Notes: generated by a model not told the origin, from the letters alone. DNA of 64,000 nt from Balaenoptera acutorostrata (GCF_949987535.1 NC_080067.1:60508405-60572404); one strand, 5' to 3'. Counted from the stretch's first letter, positions 36,741 to 53,289 are shown. Numbers and translations are program-made.

Positions 36741-37760
36741 CTTTAGAACAGGTACTCAGAGAAGATTTTAACTATAAGGCAAAACAATACAAAATAATAT
36801 ATCCCTGTACTCAAGGAATTTGCAGTCAAATTCTGTAAACAAGACACAAGAATGAAATGTGAAGTTAAATAACTATTCAAAATAATAAAAGAAATGTTAA
36901 AGAAGTTCATTATAAATTAACCAAATAAATTTTGTTCTCTATAGATATTCAGAAATATTATAGTGATCAAAGAAAGCATCATGATGAGATACATTTTTTG
37001 GCATAGCCGAGAAAGATAGAACAGACCTGGAAAGCATGTGTAAAGTCATTTCATTATTATTTTGAATTAAGCTATATAAAATTCCACTCAATATTTTTTT
37101 AAAAATCTGCAAGTATCTGCGGGTACTTCAGAATAAGAAAGTGTATTCAATCATGGGTTTATGTCATTTTGATAATTTTGAGAATGCACGCTCAACTAAA
37201 GATGATGTACAAAGTCAGTTCAGCGTATTCTTCAGCCTTCTTTTCAAATCATTCTTAGTTATGGGAAAAACACCCCTTACGAAACAATTTTGGGAGAGTA
37301 ACTATGGCAAGTTGCTAAGTTAGTATCTTTGCTGAGGGACTGAGGGTATTCTAGCATATGTGTATGAAATCATCCAGTGTGCAAGGCACTGGAAAGGTGA
37401 CACTTGAATGAATCCCTTTACCATCCTGAAAATGGGAAAAAAATAATTAATACCCAGAAAAAACTGGTTATGAATCTACTGTGACTGCACAGCATTTAAT
37501 CACAAAGGACTACTTCTTTGAAAATTTTACATTCTATCTTTACCAAAAAGTTGTATCTTTACACAACTAAGTATCATATAGTTTCAGAAGATGATAAAAC
37601 TAGTGAAAAAATAGAAAAAAAGATAAGTATAATAAAAATTATGAACCTAGGAGTGGCCAACTATATGTCATAAAGTCCTGTATACTTTGTAAGGGGTTTG
37701 CTGCAATTCTTTTCTTCTGATTTTCTTTGGTGTTGGGAAGCAATGAAAACAAGATTAGTT
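36741..37760. other. Unrecognised AT-rich sequence
   Basis: No gene or familiar repeat seen. A 60-residue frame at 37141-37323 is unsupported. Confidence 0.4.
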
Positions 37761-37764
37761 GTAG

Positions 37765-37920
37765 TTGTGCTTCTCAAACTTTAATGTGCATATGAATCAC
37801 CTAGGATCTTGGGAAGATTCTAATTCAGGAAGTCTGGCCTGAAATTCCGCATTTCTAGAAACCTTCCAGAGGCTACCAGTGCTGCTGTTTCATGGACAAC
37901 ACTCTGAATATCAAGGAGTT
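37765..37920 (+). mobile_element. MER5A-type hAT-Charlie relic
   Basis: GTGCTTCTCAAACTTTAATGTGCATATGAATCACCTAGGATCTTG is the MER5A head. The body is shortened and diverged, ending near GGACAACACTCTGAATATC. Confidence 0.85.
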
Positions 37921-38555
37921 TTTAGATGTATTTAACATCTCTGGGCTAGTACTTTTTTTATTCAATTGTTTGTCTACTCCAGTAGGCTATGTGTAGGGTC
38001 CTTTATGACAAGAATAGCATCTTACTCATTTGTGCAATAAAAGATAGCTGAACAAATGATGATATGTAACTAGTTTTCTTTCACCAAAGAAAAGTATTGT
38101 TCTAACAAATAATGTACCATCTCTGACCATGTTTATACCTTGGTGAAAATCATGAGGGGAGAATACGACCACTGTCTAACCAACACATATGCTGACACAT
38201 CAAGGGAGAAAAACGTATAATAACGTATGATCCATCATGTCAAATATTGTGGAAAGGATGAGATTTAAGAAAGAAAATAGTTTTGAACCTAAGGAGATTA
38301 AGGGTTTTGATCCACATCTATCACTGGAGTAACAAGGGAAAAATCGTTTATACCTTCTGCCCTTGGCCCTTTCATCTGTAATACAAGTTTCTAAGTTTAA
38401 ATATGTGTATTAAAATGTCAAGAGTGACCACCAGAAGAATAGAATTAGGATGTATAACACTAAATCCACTATAAGAAAAGAAAAAAAGAATGCTTTTCTT
38501 TTTTTAAAGTCTAAGAAAGGATAAGAAAGAGATGAAACACCATCAACAAGAAAGC
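37921..38555. other. Unrecognised sequence
   Basis: No gene or clear repeat. Short L2-like phrase near 37990-38030 (CTATGTGTAGGGTCC ... TTGTGCAATAAAAGATAG). Confidence 0.35.
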
Positions 38556-38559
38556 ACAG

Positions 38560-39685
38560 GAAATAGAAATCATAATAAGAGAGTCATGGAATAAACTCAA
38601 ACACAATAAGAGTAAATAAAAATGGATTAAATTACTCCTTGAAAAGACAAAGAGTAATACTGGTTAGAAACAAAAGCAATTCTAAGATGTCAATCAGATA
38701 CATGATAAAGCAATGTGACACAGAATGCCTCAAACTAAAAAAAGTGCAACTACATATATATAATACCAGAAAAAATATATAAATAGAACAATAATAGCAA
38801 AATTAAGCATGCAAAAGTAACACATGTAGCCATACTAATCAATTAGCATTATTATCAAATAAGGTATAACACAAAATGTATAGTATTAAAAATTACGTGT
38901 CCACACTAGTAAAATATAGTTAACCAAGAAAACTCAATAGTCATGAATTGCCAAGCATCTAATGAACAGCTTTAAAATAACTAAACAAAATACTCATGGA
39001 GGGGCAAGGAAAAAAACAGAAAACTCTATGGTCCTAGCTAGAGATTTAAATAAAACTCTCTCAGAAATCAGAAAATTAAATTGTCCAAAATAAGTAAGAA
39101 TGTAGGTGAATAGAATAGTTTTAATGTAATCATCATTGATGTATAGAGAACTTAATTTTTTTTAGTTGTAGTAAGAACACTTAACATGAAATTAGGCTCA
39201 CCACATTTTAAGTATACAAACAGCAATGTTAACTATAAGCACAACAGATCTCTAAAAATTGTTCATTTTGCATAACAAAAATTAATGCCCATTGAACAAC
39301 TCCCTATTTTATATGCAATGAAAAATATCTATTCTTTTAAAACACAAGTAAAACATTTTCTTAAAAGACCACATACTAGATCACCAAGAAAATCTTAATA
39401 AATTCCCATGACACAAATAATATTGCTGATAATATGCAACAGAACAATATATAATCCAATGGAATTAAACAAAACAAAAACAAAATCCCTTGGGTTAAAG
39501 AGTAAATAAAATTTTTTTAAATAAAAATATGTATAAATGAATGACAATGCAGGCAAATATGAAAATGTCTGAGAATGAAATTAATTGCATTAATCATCAA
39601 GCAAGACATTTTGCAATACAACTCAATGATAGAAGAAAAATACCAAAATAAATTCAAAATATTACAAGAAAAAACTAGTAAGAGT
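38560..39685 (+). mobile_element. Old L1 (or HAL1) ORF2 5' part, host of L1-B
   Basis: The order AAATGGATTAAATTACTCC, AAAAGCAATTC..., ATACTAATCA...TATCAAATAAGG, CAAGCATCTAATGAACA and ACCACATACTAGATCACCAAGAAAATC follows the endonuclease half of an old L1, heavily diverged. About 39130-39290 is interrupted by another L1 3' UTR-like stretch in the opposite sense (AGTTGTAGTAAGAACACTTAACATG). The young L1-B entered this relic at 39699. Confidence 0.6.
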
Positions 39686-39782
39686 AGAAAAGAGAAGTAG
39701 AGAGGACAGACAGCAGAAGCAAGAAGAACTACAATTCTGCAGCCTGTGTAAGGAAAACCATGTTCACAGAAAGACAGACAAA

Positions 39783-40710
39783 ATGAAAAGGTAGAGGACT
39801 TTGTACCAGATGAAGGAACAAGATAAAACCCCAGAAAAACAACTAAATGAAGTGGAGATAGGCAACCTTCCAGAAAAATAATTCAGAATAATGACAGTGA
39901 AGATGATCCAGGACCTCAGAAAAAGAATGGAGGCAAAGATGAAGAAGATGCAAGAAATGATTAACAAAGATCTAGAAGAATTAAAGAACAAACACCTAGA
40001 AGAATTAAAGAACAAACAAATAGAGATGAACAATACAATAACTGAATGAAAAGTACACTAGAAGGAATCAATAGCAGAATAACTGAGGCAGAAGAATGGA
40101 AAAGTGACCTGGAAGACAGAATGCTGGAATTCACTGCTGCAGAACAGACTAAAGAAAAAAGAATGAAAAGAAATGAAGACAGCCTAAAAGACCTCTGGGA
40201 CAACACTAAATGCAACAACATTCGCATTATAGGGGTCCCAGAAGGAGAAGAGAGAGAGAAAGGACCAGAGAAAATATTTGAGGAGATTATAGTCGAAAAC
40301 TTCCCTAACAAGGGAAAGGAAATAGCCACCCAAGCCCAGGAAGTGCAGAGAGCCCCATACAGGATAAACCCAAGGAGAAACGTATGAGACACATAGTAAT
40401 CAAATAGGCAAAAATTAAAGACAAAGAAAAATTGTTGAAAGCAGCGAGGGAAAAATGACAAATAACATACAAGGGAACTCCAATAAACTTAACAGCTGAA
40501 TTTTCAGCAGAAACTCTACAAGCCAGAAGGGAGTGGCACGATATATTTAAAGTGATGAAAGGCAAGAACTTACAACCAAGATTACTCTACCCAGCAAGGA
40601 TCTCATTCAGATTCGACGGAGAAATCAAAAGCTTTACAGGCAAGCAAAAGCTAAGAGAATTCAGCATCACCAAACCAGCTCTACAACAAATGATAAAGGA
40701 ACTTCTCTAA
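39783..40710 (+). pseudogene. L1-B ORF1, broken
   Basis: Position and length fit L1 ORF1. The start ATG at 39783 meets TAG at the fourth codon. A TAA follows where L1-A has the KEFRIM segment, and more breaks occur near 40030 and 40386. The best piece (40046-40387) keeps the end of the coiled coil, the RIIGVPEGEE block and YRINPRRN. The coiled coil contains a 24-bp exact-but-one tandem duplication at 39972-40019. The ORF1 end TAA is at 40708-40710. Confidence 0.9.
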
Positions 40711-40768
40711 GTGGGAAACACAAGAGAAGAAAAGGACCTACAAAAACAAACCCAAAACAAATAAGAAA

Positions 40769-44591
<3,823 letters not shown>

Positions 44592-44815
44592 ACCAGTTTT
44601 CAGGGCAGAAATAGAGACACAGATGTAGAGAACAAACGTATGGACACCAAGGGGGGAAAGGGTGGGGGTGGTGGTGGTGGGATGAATTGGGAAATAGGGA
44701 TTGACATATATACACTAATATGTATAAAATAGATAACTAATAAGAACCTGCTGTATAAAAAAATAAATTAAATTAAATTCAAAAATTAAAAAAAAAAGAA
44801 AAGAAAAGAGAAGTA

Positions 44816-45160
44816 ATGAAGGTAAAAGTAAAATATATTAAATGAGAGGAAGGGACGAGAAAAGTAAGGAATTGATGAATAAAACCAAATATTTATTCTT
44901 GAGAATACCTATTGGTACTCTGAAAAACTTAAGGAAATTCTGAAGGATACACACATTGGAGTCTTGTGCATATATGGATACACATATGGAGATGGAGAGT
45001 TTCAATAACTTAAAATTATTTTCCCCAAATCAATGTATAAATTCAAAGTCCTCTCAATCAAAACAAGATTTTTTTATGAAAATTAACAATTCAAAAGATA
45101 ATCTAGAAAAAATAATGCTTGAAAATAATCAAACACATTTAGAAAAAGAAAACTAAGATG
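44816..45160 (+). mobile_element. Old L1 continuing after L1-B
   Basis: AACTTAAGGAAATTC, CAAAGTCCTCTCAATCAAAACAAGATTTTTTTATG and AAAATTAACAATTCAAAAGATAATC match the late ORF2 of an old L1. It is likely the other side of the relic at 38560-39685 or a neighbour of it, with a large internal gap. Confidence 0.6.
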
Positions 45161-45476
45161 AAAACTTATATAAAGTACATGAAATAAAACTGTGGAATTT
45201 ATGTAGGAATAAACAATTGACAGGAGCGTCCCTAATAGATCATGTGTATATGTCAATTTAATTTATGGTGAAGGTGGTATTTCAAGTCAAGTGTTGGTTT
45301 ACTCAATAAATGATTATTTTACAGAAGCAAAATAAATCTGAATTCTGTGGCAGAGGGTGTCAGTTGTTTGCTAAATCTGTGTATTCTAGGGAATGCAGTA
45401 TGACTCTGTGGTTGGTCCTAAAGTATGTCACCTAAGAAGTAATACATATCACTTGCAGACACAGCTCAGAAGAACT

Positions 45477-45496
45477 TACACACACACACACACACC
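45477..45496. repeat. (AC)n microsatellite
   Basis: About nine AC units, at the edge of an old L1 tail. Confidence 0.9.
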
Positions 45497-45499
45497 CAT

Positions 45500-45665
45500 T
45501 TTTCCCCTCACACTGACAATGTAACGTACAGCACAGGGAACATAGTCACTAATATTGAAATAACCTTGGTGTGTATTCTATGAAAACACCGAATCACTAT
45601 ATTTTACATCTGAAATATTGTAAGTCAATTATACTTCAATTAAAATATAATAATAAACTAAAATT
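45500..45665 (+). mobile_element. Old L1 3' terminus
   Basis: AGCACAGGGAACATAGTCACTAATATTGAAATAACCTTGG ... CGAATCACTATATTTTACATCTGAAATATTGTAAGTCAATTATACTTCAATTAAAA is the typical end of an L1M element, running into an A/T-rich tail. Confidence 0.8.
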
Positions 45666-45785
45666 TTAATAAATTTTAAAACTTGGGCTGAAAAGAAAAA
45701 AAATACACTCAACCTTGCAAACCACATTTGCAAAGTGGCAGAATCGAAACTGGCCTGGATCCCCGAGTCATTCTGTGAACTAAGC

Positions 45786-45955
45786 TATTGCCAGTCTGCT
45801 CAGACTGCTCTAACAAAATACCATAAACTGAGTGAGTTAAACAACAAAAATTTATTTCTCATAGTTCTGGAGACAGGGAAGTTCAAGATCATGGTGCCAG
45901 CAGATTTGGTTCTGGGTAAGGTCTCTCTCTTCCTGGCTTGCAGATCCAAAAATGC
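45786..45955 (-). mobile_element. Partial MaLR-type LTR
   Basis: CAGACTGCTCTAACAAAATACCATAAACTGAGTGAGTTAAACAACAAAAATTTATTTCTCATAGTTCTGGAGACAGGGAAGTTCAAGATCATGGTGCCAGCA is the 3' half of a MaLR LTR in reverse. It breaks off after CTTGCAGATCC. Confidence 0.75.
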
Positions 45956-46720
45956 GCATGTGATTTAGGTAACGATTCTGCTTCTAGATGTCTGTTATTT
46001 TTAAATATAACCTACTTCTACATTTACAAAAAGAAACATTGCTTATAATACCCCCTCCAAATGTAAATGATCTAAATATTGTTTAATGAAAGAAAGGTTA
46101 AATTATTTGTGGTACATCCATATGATGGCATACTAAAAAGTCAGATACATCAGTATGCAATGACATGGAATGATTTCTGAAACATATGCAAACAAAGCTA
46201 CTCAGAAGCAATGTGGATATTTTATTTTTATTTATATTCTATAAATTTATATTTAGGTTTTCTGTATATATTTTTAAGAGCATCTGCTTAATGCTGCTTA
46301 TATGTGCATGTGTGTCTATATGACATACAAAGAATATATACATATATGCATATATATGTGTATATACCTGTAAGTGCGCAGAAAGGGGGACTCTGAGGAA
46401 CACACAACTGTTCGCAGAGGCCATCTCTGGGAATAGGAACCAGAATGGGACTAGCAGCAATAAGAGACTTTTATATAACATTTTGTACTTTGCGTATCTA
46501 CGTTGTTTATATCTTATACTAAGATATTATATTCAGGCTTTATTTATAAAATTTTTTTTCTTAAACTCCAAAAAATTAAAACTTGTTCTGATCAATGCTT
46601 CTCTCAGTGTGTTCTACAAGACACTGGTTCCCTGAGATGTTTCTTGCAAAACGGGTTCTGGGATCAAATCTATTTTTTCATTCACATAATCAAGTTTCTC
46701 TAGAGGAGAGACATCTCTCG
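45956..46720. other. Mostly unrecognised; TA-rich low complexity
   Basis: Alternating purine-pyrimidine TATATACATATATGCATATATATG lies at about 46335-46370. About 46590-46660 resembles an old hAT-type tail (GTGTTCTACAAGACACTGGTTCCCTGAGATGTTTC). No gene. Confidence 0.4.
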
Positions 46721-46753
46721 ATCAATGTCAAAAGAAATTCTTCAGCTTCCAGA
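46721..46753. repeat. 33-bp exact duplicate, copy 1
   Basis: Identical in sequence and orientation to 48879-48911, starting ATCAATGTCAAAAG. The neighbouring bases diverge quickly. Not part of any repeat I recognise. Confidence 0.9.
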
Positions 46754-47511
46754 GAGAGGAGTAGGTTGTGAAGTAGCAGTCATTGACTGTTCAGGCAAAC
46801 GTAACTAAACATTTCAGAACAGATCATAGGCATTTCAAAACTAGAAAGAATCGGTGTGACTGATTCACAAGTTCTGAAGGGTATCTGTAAGGTTAGATAT
46901 CAAGTTTCCAGCTGCCTTTGAAGAGAAGCTATTTAACTTCAAGCAATATGTAATTCAATTAAGGAGGAAAATGAAACTAAAAATGTACCTAAATAAAAAA
47001 CGCAGAACAAAATTCAAGAATTTCTCAACGTGAGCCCAGATTATCTTGCCAGTTCCATGAAAGGACAAATACAAGCCAAAATAATGAAAAACAGCACATC
47101 ACCTTGATGTTATACATTACAACTACAGGCTGTAAGTGATTCAGAAGAGATTTTAGATGTCACATGTGAAGAAATCCTTAGCCTCAACCCAACAAAAAAA
47201 TGTCGTATGTGATGATAAATGTATGCTATAGTCAGTTAGTTTTTAAAATGTGTATACATTGAATATAACAGATTTTTTTTGGTTTCCTTTTTCTTTTAAA
47301 TCATTGCTCCCAAAGCTATTTTTAAATTGATAGTGTCTCTTAAAATGTACTAGCCTCCTGAACACTGGGATTCTCTTTGTTCCTCAAATATCCCAGGCAC
47401 ATTCTGCCTCAGAGGCTTAATAGTCCTGTGCTGCCCACGTGAAACACTTGTCTGACAGCCATGTGACTTGCCCCTTTTTGCTCAATAGAACCTTGGTTTG
47501 ACCCCCTGTTT
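46754..47511. other. Unrecognised sequence, then L2-like
   Basis: No gene. From about 47340 the phrases AACACTGGGATTCTCTTTG and CCCCTTTTTGC suggest L2, which continues after L1-C. Confidence 0.4.
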
Positions 47512-48850
47512 AAAATGAGACTCTTACACCATATACAAAAATAAACTCAAAATGGATTAAAGACCTAAATGTAAGGCTGGATACTATAAAACTCTTAGAG
47601 GAAAACATAGGCAGAACACTCTCTGACATGAATCACAGCAAAATCTTTTTCAATCCACTGCCTAGAGTAATGAAAATAAAAACAAAAATAAACAAATGGG
47701 ACCTAGTTAAACTTAAAATCTTTTGCACAGCAAAGGAAACCATCAACAAAATGAAAAGACAACCCTCAGAATGGGAGAAAATATTTGCAAATGAAGAAAC
47801 TAACAAGGGATTAATCTCTAAAATATACAAACAGCTTATGCAGCTCAATATCAAAAAAACAAACAACCTAATCAAAAAAATGGGCAGAAGACCTAAATAG
47901 ACATTTCTCCAAAGAAGACATACAGATGGCCAAAAAGCACATGAAAAGATGCTCAGCATCACTAATTATTAGAGAAATGCAGATCAAAACTACAAGGAGG
48001 TATCACCTTACGCCAGTCAGAATGGCCATCATCAAAAAATCTACAAACAATAAATGCTGGAGAGGGTGTGGAGAAAAGGGAACCCTCTTACACGCTTGGT
48101 GGGAATGCAAATTGGTACAGCCACTATGGAGAACAGTATGGAGGTTCCTTAAAAAATGAAAAATAGAGCTATCATATGACCTAGAAATACTACTCCTAGG
48201 CATGTATCTGGAGAAAACCATAATTCAAAAGGATGCATGCACCCCAATGTTCATTGCAGCTCTATCTACAACAGCCAGGACACAGAAGCAACCTAAATGT
48301 CCATCAACAGAGGAATGGATAAAGAAGATATAGTACATATATACAATGGAATATTACTAGGCCATAAAAAGGAAAGAAATAGTGCCATTAGCAGAGATGT
48401 AGATGGACCTAGAGACTGTCAAACAGAGTGAAGTAAGTCATAAAGAGAAAAATAAATATCGTATGATATCGCTTATATGTGGAATCTAGAAAAATGGTAG
48501 AGATGAACTTATTTGCAAAGCAGAAATAGAGTCACAGTTGTAGAGATCAAACTTACGGTTACCAAGGGGGGAAGCAGGGGTGGGATGAATTGGGAGATTG
48601 GAATTGACATATATACACTAGTATGCATAAAATAGATAACTAATGAGAACCTACTGTATAGTACAGGGAACTGTACTCAGTGATCTGTGGTGACCTAAAT
48701 GGGAAGGAAATTGAAAAAAGAGTGGATATATGTATATGTATGACTGATTCACTTTGCTGTACAGTGAGAAACTAACACAACAGTGTAAAGCAACTATACT
48801 CCAATAAAAATTAATTTAAAAAAAAAATAATTTAAAAAAATGAGACTCTT
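47512..48850 (+). mobile_element. L1-C: 1.3 kb 5'-truncated L1
   Basis: The element is 47526-48836, with exact 14-bp duplications AAAATGAGACTCTT (47512-47525, 48837-48850). It holds the last third of ORF2 (47526 to about 48490) and a long 3' UTR ending CAACTATACTCCAATAAAAATTAATT plus an A-rich tail. It is nested in an L2-like relic. Confidence 0.95.
47526..48490 (+). pseudogene. L1-C ORF2 C-terminal fragment, broken
   Basis: The frame at 47628-47900 reads [49 protein letters not shown], and 47926-48159 continues in another frame with the [19 protein letters not shown] zinc-binding-like segment. Stops follow (for example in the [10 protein letters not shown] region). No active-site domain is included. 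Confidence 0.9.
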
Positions 48851-49150
48851 CACCTTTGTCTAGCACTCCCTATTCACAATCAATGTCAAAAGAAATTCTT
48901 CAGCTTCCAGATAGAGAGGTATCTGGAAAAAAGTATCCCTGCTTTATTACTTTTCATAGCACTTATCACCTACTAACATATTACATAGTTTATTTATCTA
49001 TTTGTTGTCCATCTCTTCCCATGAGAACTTAGGCAGAGATTTTTTTTTCTGCTCTCTTTAACTCTTCTATCTCCAATCCCTACAGCAGTACCTAAGACAC
49101 ACTAAGGAGTCAATAAATATCAATATGTGTTGAATGAATAAGTAAATGAG
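48851..49150 (+). mobile_element. L2 LINE 3' end
   Basis: TCCCTGCTTTATTACTTTTCATAGCACTTATCACCTACTAACATATTACATAGTTTATT and AGTCAATAAATATCAATATGTGTTGAATGAATAAG are the classical L2 end. The segment 48879-48926 does not fit L2 and contains the 33-bp duplicate. Confidence 0.85.
48879..48911. repeat. 33-bp exact duplicate, copy 2
   Basis: Exact match of 46721-46753, sitting within the L2 between CTATTCACA and the CCCTGCTTTATT block. Confidence 0.9.
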
Positions 49151-49695
49151 TGAATCTTGAAATCAATGATAGCTATGAGTTAGGGGAGTAAAATAGTCTC
49201 TTGAGATTCACAAAGTTCATCAGTAAATTAAATTCTCTGAGGCAATGCTGCTTTTAAAAACCCATTTCATTTTGATGAACACTTTGTTTCCCAAAGTTAG
49301 TTGACCATGGCACATTTTTTTCCCATGTAACATCAAAAATAGAATTAATAACCTATGTAAAATATTTTAGAAAAGAGGGAATACTCTAAAAATCACATTA
49401 AATTCTATAATTAATTTTTTAAAAATATTGTACCCTTTGGGTCCTTTTTACTCTTTCTTTCTCCTCTATCCTCTTGGTATTTTCTTCTTTACCTAGGTCT
49501 TTTTGGTTCTAGTACAATATAGTATTACTCCAAGACACAGGAGTGATGGAATCTGGCACTCCAGACACAAGATGTAAATTGTAAACACATTTAAGCTGAT
49601 TTTAAAAGTATGTAAAAAAAATAATAATAAACTTACAATAACACTGATACATCGAATACTTCCATGCTAAGTGTATTCTATGCTAAATCTTATAA
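49151..49695. other. Unrecognised AT-rich sequence
   Basis: No gene or familiar repeat. Confidence 0.4.
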
Positions 49696-49699
49696 GTTA

Positions 49700-50160
49700 G
49701 TCAAGGTCCACCAGGAAAATAGAAACCATTTAAGATTTTTATAACAGAGAATATGTAATGCAAAAATATGTGTCACACAGGTGATGGAGAAGCTGAGAAA
49801 CCAAAGGACAGTGAGGCAGCCCAGAGATGAGAGGCAGCAAGAAGCCCCTGCAACACTGTGGGCTGCAGGTAAACCCCAGGAGCCCAGGAGCCAACCATGC
49901 CTGGCAGAAGGGGGACCCACCACAAAAGAGATTCAGCCAGTGCCAGAGACACTGCCCAAAGAAGAGATGGGGGCATATTCTTCCTTCTTCACCCCCATCT
50001 GAGCTTCCACTAGTGCCTCCCACTAGCTGAATGTGTTGACATGGGAGCTTGGGAAACTCACCCTGCAGGAGTCAGCCCCTCCACTACACAGACTAGGAAG
50101 AGTGGGGAGAGGCAAACAGTCCCAGGATCGGCTCAGCTGATATAGGTCATTTACTATACC
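49700..50160. repeat. Repeat-like GC-richer segment, family unsure
   Basis: GTCCACCAGGAAAATAGAAACCATTTAAG ... GTCACACAGGTGATGGAGAAGCTGAGAAACC looks like the start of an old LTR-type repeat. Frames of 67-94 residues on both strands overlap, which argues that none is coding. Confidence 0.4.
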
Positions 50161-53100
50161 CAACACATAAACACTTGCCTTGATTTTCTGTTATGACAGT
50201 AAGTCCAACCAAAGATTAAAAACAAAAAGAGAATCACATTAAATTCAACTCACCCCCAAAGTCATATTACTAATTTTAATATTCAATGATGAGTCTATCA
50301 GCATCTCTTTGCAATCAAGTAGATATAAATTATCAACAGCATTATGTAGAAGCCATTATTGATAAAATGTTTTAATCACATGTGACAACACAACTAGTAC
50401 TCTACCATAGAAATTTAAATTTCCATACATGTATTCTAAAAAAGCTAGGATCCAATACTGTCATAATAGATATTACTTTAATAATAAAGTTTTAGTTTCT
50501 TTCTATAATATACAATTACTTTTAGTCATTGTGGCAATACAGATGATTAAATCATGGCTTTTCTGGTTTTTTGTTTTGTTTTGTTTTTTTACTTCAAACT
50601 GGCTAAAAGTGCTTCATATGGAATTCTCATGAACCATATGTAACCCACTGGCAATAGACCATTAGTTGGAGCAAAATGACTAAACTACAGCAATTGAAAA
50701 CAATGTTAAAGAAAACAAACTGAAAACAATTTTATTGAAAGATACCCTAGATATGGATATTTTGTTTTTAAAATATAGCTTAGCTGAGAAATAGCAAGCA
50801 GTTATCTTGCACCAATAAAAGACTAAGATGGCTTTCATGCTACGGTGGTTGCTAAGAAAATTTGTGCTGTAGTCTACAGGTAGAGCCACAAACCATCCCA
50901 GCAAAGAATGGCTGTAATTATTATCCAGAGTGATCACAGTTTCATTGCATTCTTGAACTTAAATCACATGTATCTCCAAAAGAAATTCAATGTGGATTAA
51001 AATGAAAGTACAATGTAATGGAACTGAACCATTAGGCCAGAATTAAAGATAGGTTAATAGTAAAACGTTGAAAAATAAAACATTCATGAAATTTACTGTA
51101 GACAATTAAGCCTGAGCTTCCTAGGATCTGAAACAAAGAGTTGTATAGCTCTCAACGTCCAATAAAAAGAAATGTATATACTCTTCATGAAAAGGGCTGT
51201 AGAGTTTCAGTCACATTTTCAGCTTTACTCAGGTTAGACAGTGACAGCACCACACTGAACTCTGACAAAAAAAAGTTGGCCTGATCTCAATCAAAGTGCT
51301 GAAGGCCTATGCAATAAATTCAAGGGATATTGATCCAATTCCTTACTTAAAGATTCAGTGATCTGTCTGAGTATTAATCATCATAATCTTATCAAATTCC
51401 CATTTTAATTCATTCCTTGTGGGTTTTGAAAAATTTTCTGATTGTATGTCTAGATTTTTTTTTTTAATTACGTTTTTGCTTCCAGGAGAGCAAAATGATT
51501 ATTTTGGGGTCTTTGGAAAGATGTCATGACAACGCTTTCGTTAAAAATCAAGCTGTGCATGATTAGAAACAACTTAATAATTCAAGAATTTAAAATGGGT
51601 AATTTTGCATTGGAAAACAAAATTGGAAATCCCAATCATTTTGGTACTCAGTTTCATTTTGGTGGAATGAGCTCCTTTGCAAGGCTTAACATGGAAATAG
51701 ATCACTATTGCCATCTCCTGGCAAATAAACCACATGACCACCATTTCAGTCTTTTTGAACAGCCATATATTGTGGGAAGGCAAGATTACCTCTTAAACAG
51801 GCAATAAAGTATTGAATATTTATTGTAAGACCATCACTGGATTTTTATTCTTTATTCCTATAAGACCCTTACAAAAATCCATTAGAGTTGATAAATAGTA
51901 GCATTTGTTTTATGAGCTCTTTATATTGAACAGAAATTCTGCTTGTTATGACTTTTTAAATTAAATGCATATGATGGATCTACCTGTGATTGAAACAAGT
52001 ATTAGAGCCACTTCAAAGAGAAAACCTAGAAAATGTTTGCAAGGCATTGGGGAAAAGGAGTCAGGATTATACCACCGCATGCAGCCAAGAAAGTGACAGG
52101 TAGCTTTCTACCATATAATAAAGCTGATGGAATGGATAACAGCTCTGACAGCATTAATCCATCTTTCTGATGTAGGGGCTTTCACAGGAGATGAATGATA
52201 CTCCCCCCTCCAACCTGCCTTGTCATCTTGCTGTGTTTTTCTTCAATCTCTCCCTCGCTATTGTTCTTTAGAATCAGCTGTTGCTGATGCTTTGAACTCC
52301 CTTTTCTCCCTTCCTCACATCTGGACATCAGATCATCAGCTGCATCTGAGCCTGGTTCATATACTCCTTGCCTGAGATGCCAGCTGAGCCATTTATGAGC
52401 TCGATGTCACTGAAGTCTGCAAGCTGTACTCCAGGGTGCCGGTGCAAACTCTCGCTGCAGCTGAGTGAAAAAGGAGAATGAGATATGGCTTCAAGTCATT
52501 ACCCTCCAGATCAGGATGTTACATCACACATGGTTCTGAAGCTTGACATGGCATCCTCTCAAACTAATCATTTCTTCAAGGATGAACATGATAACTAACT
52601 TCCCCGAGATAGGTTGAAAGCATCAAGACGATTCACATTTTTTCAAAAATTCTTCTGAAGTCATTCCTTGGAGGAAGGAGAGAAATCCTTTGTTGCTGCT
52701 GTTGTTGTTATTGCTGCTTTACTTTTCTCTCATTTTATCAGATATTTTACCTAACTTAAATTCCGTTCCCTCTCACTAGCTCAAGATCACTAAGCTTTTA
52801 CACTAAAGTAAAAAAGGAATGAACGTTTGGAACATCAGCCCAGATGTGAGCTTTGGAGCATGAAATCACTCCAGTTAAGCAGCTGGATGGTCCTCTATAA
52901 AAGTTTCACATTGCCTGCCTCCGCATCCCTAGCTAAGCCAAATTCTTGAAGAACAAGCTGGGAGAACAAGAGGAGATGACCTTCTGTACCTACACTTAGA
53001 TCACCTGATGAAGCCAGAGTACCAAGGGCAGATCAAAGGGAAAGACCCTTCAAAAACACTCCATTTCTGTATTTCAGCTGACCACTAGCCCAGAAACCTT

Positions 53101-53285
53101 CCCCCTTCAAAGTGAATCCCAGATAAATCTATGAGAAGAAAATTCTCATGGATAAGAAATGAATTTTGAATGGGGGAAAGGAGGTCAGGGTAAATAAATT
53201 ATAGTAAAAATAAGAAGTTAAAATCATAAAATGAGAAGATCCAAACAGACATTTAAGTAAACAGTCCAAGCAATTAATGGCATTG
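50161..53285. other. Long unique-looking stretch without recognised repeats
   Basis: About 3 kb without a familiar repeat, unusual for this window. The longest frame is 93 residues (51526-51807, plus; starts MTTLSLKIKLCMIRNN). It has no domain, no visible splice context and AT-driven composition. The block 52180-52960 is less AT-rich. It could hold conserved non-coding sequence; nothing is proven. Confidence 0.4.
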
Positions 53286-53289
53286 AAAG

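Noticed and set aside
51526..51807. 93-residue plus-strand frame in unique DNA
   Set aside because: It is the best non-repeat frame in the block but its length is within chance for 3 kb of AT-rich DNA and no family is recognised.
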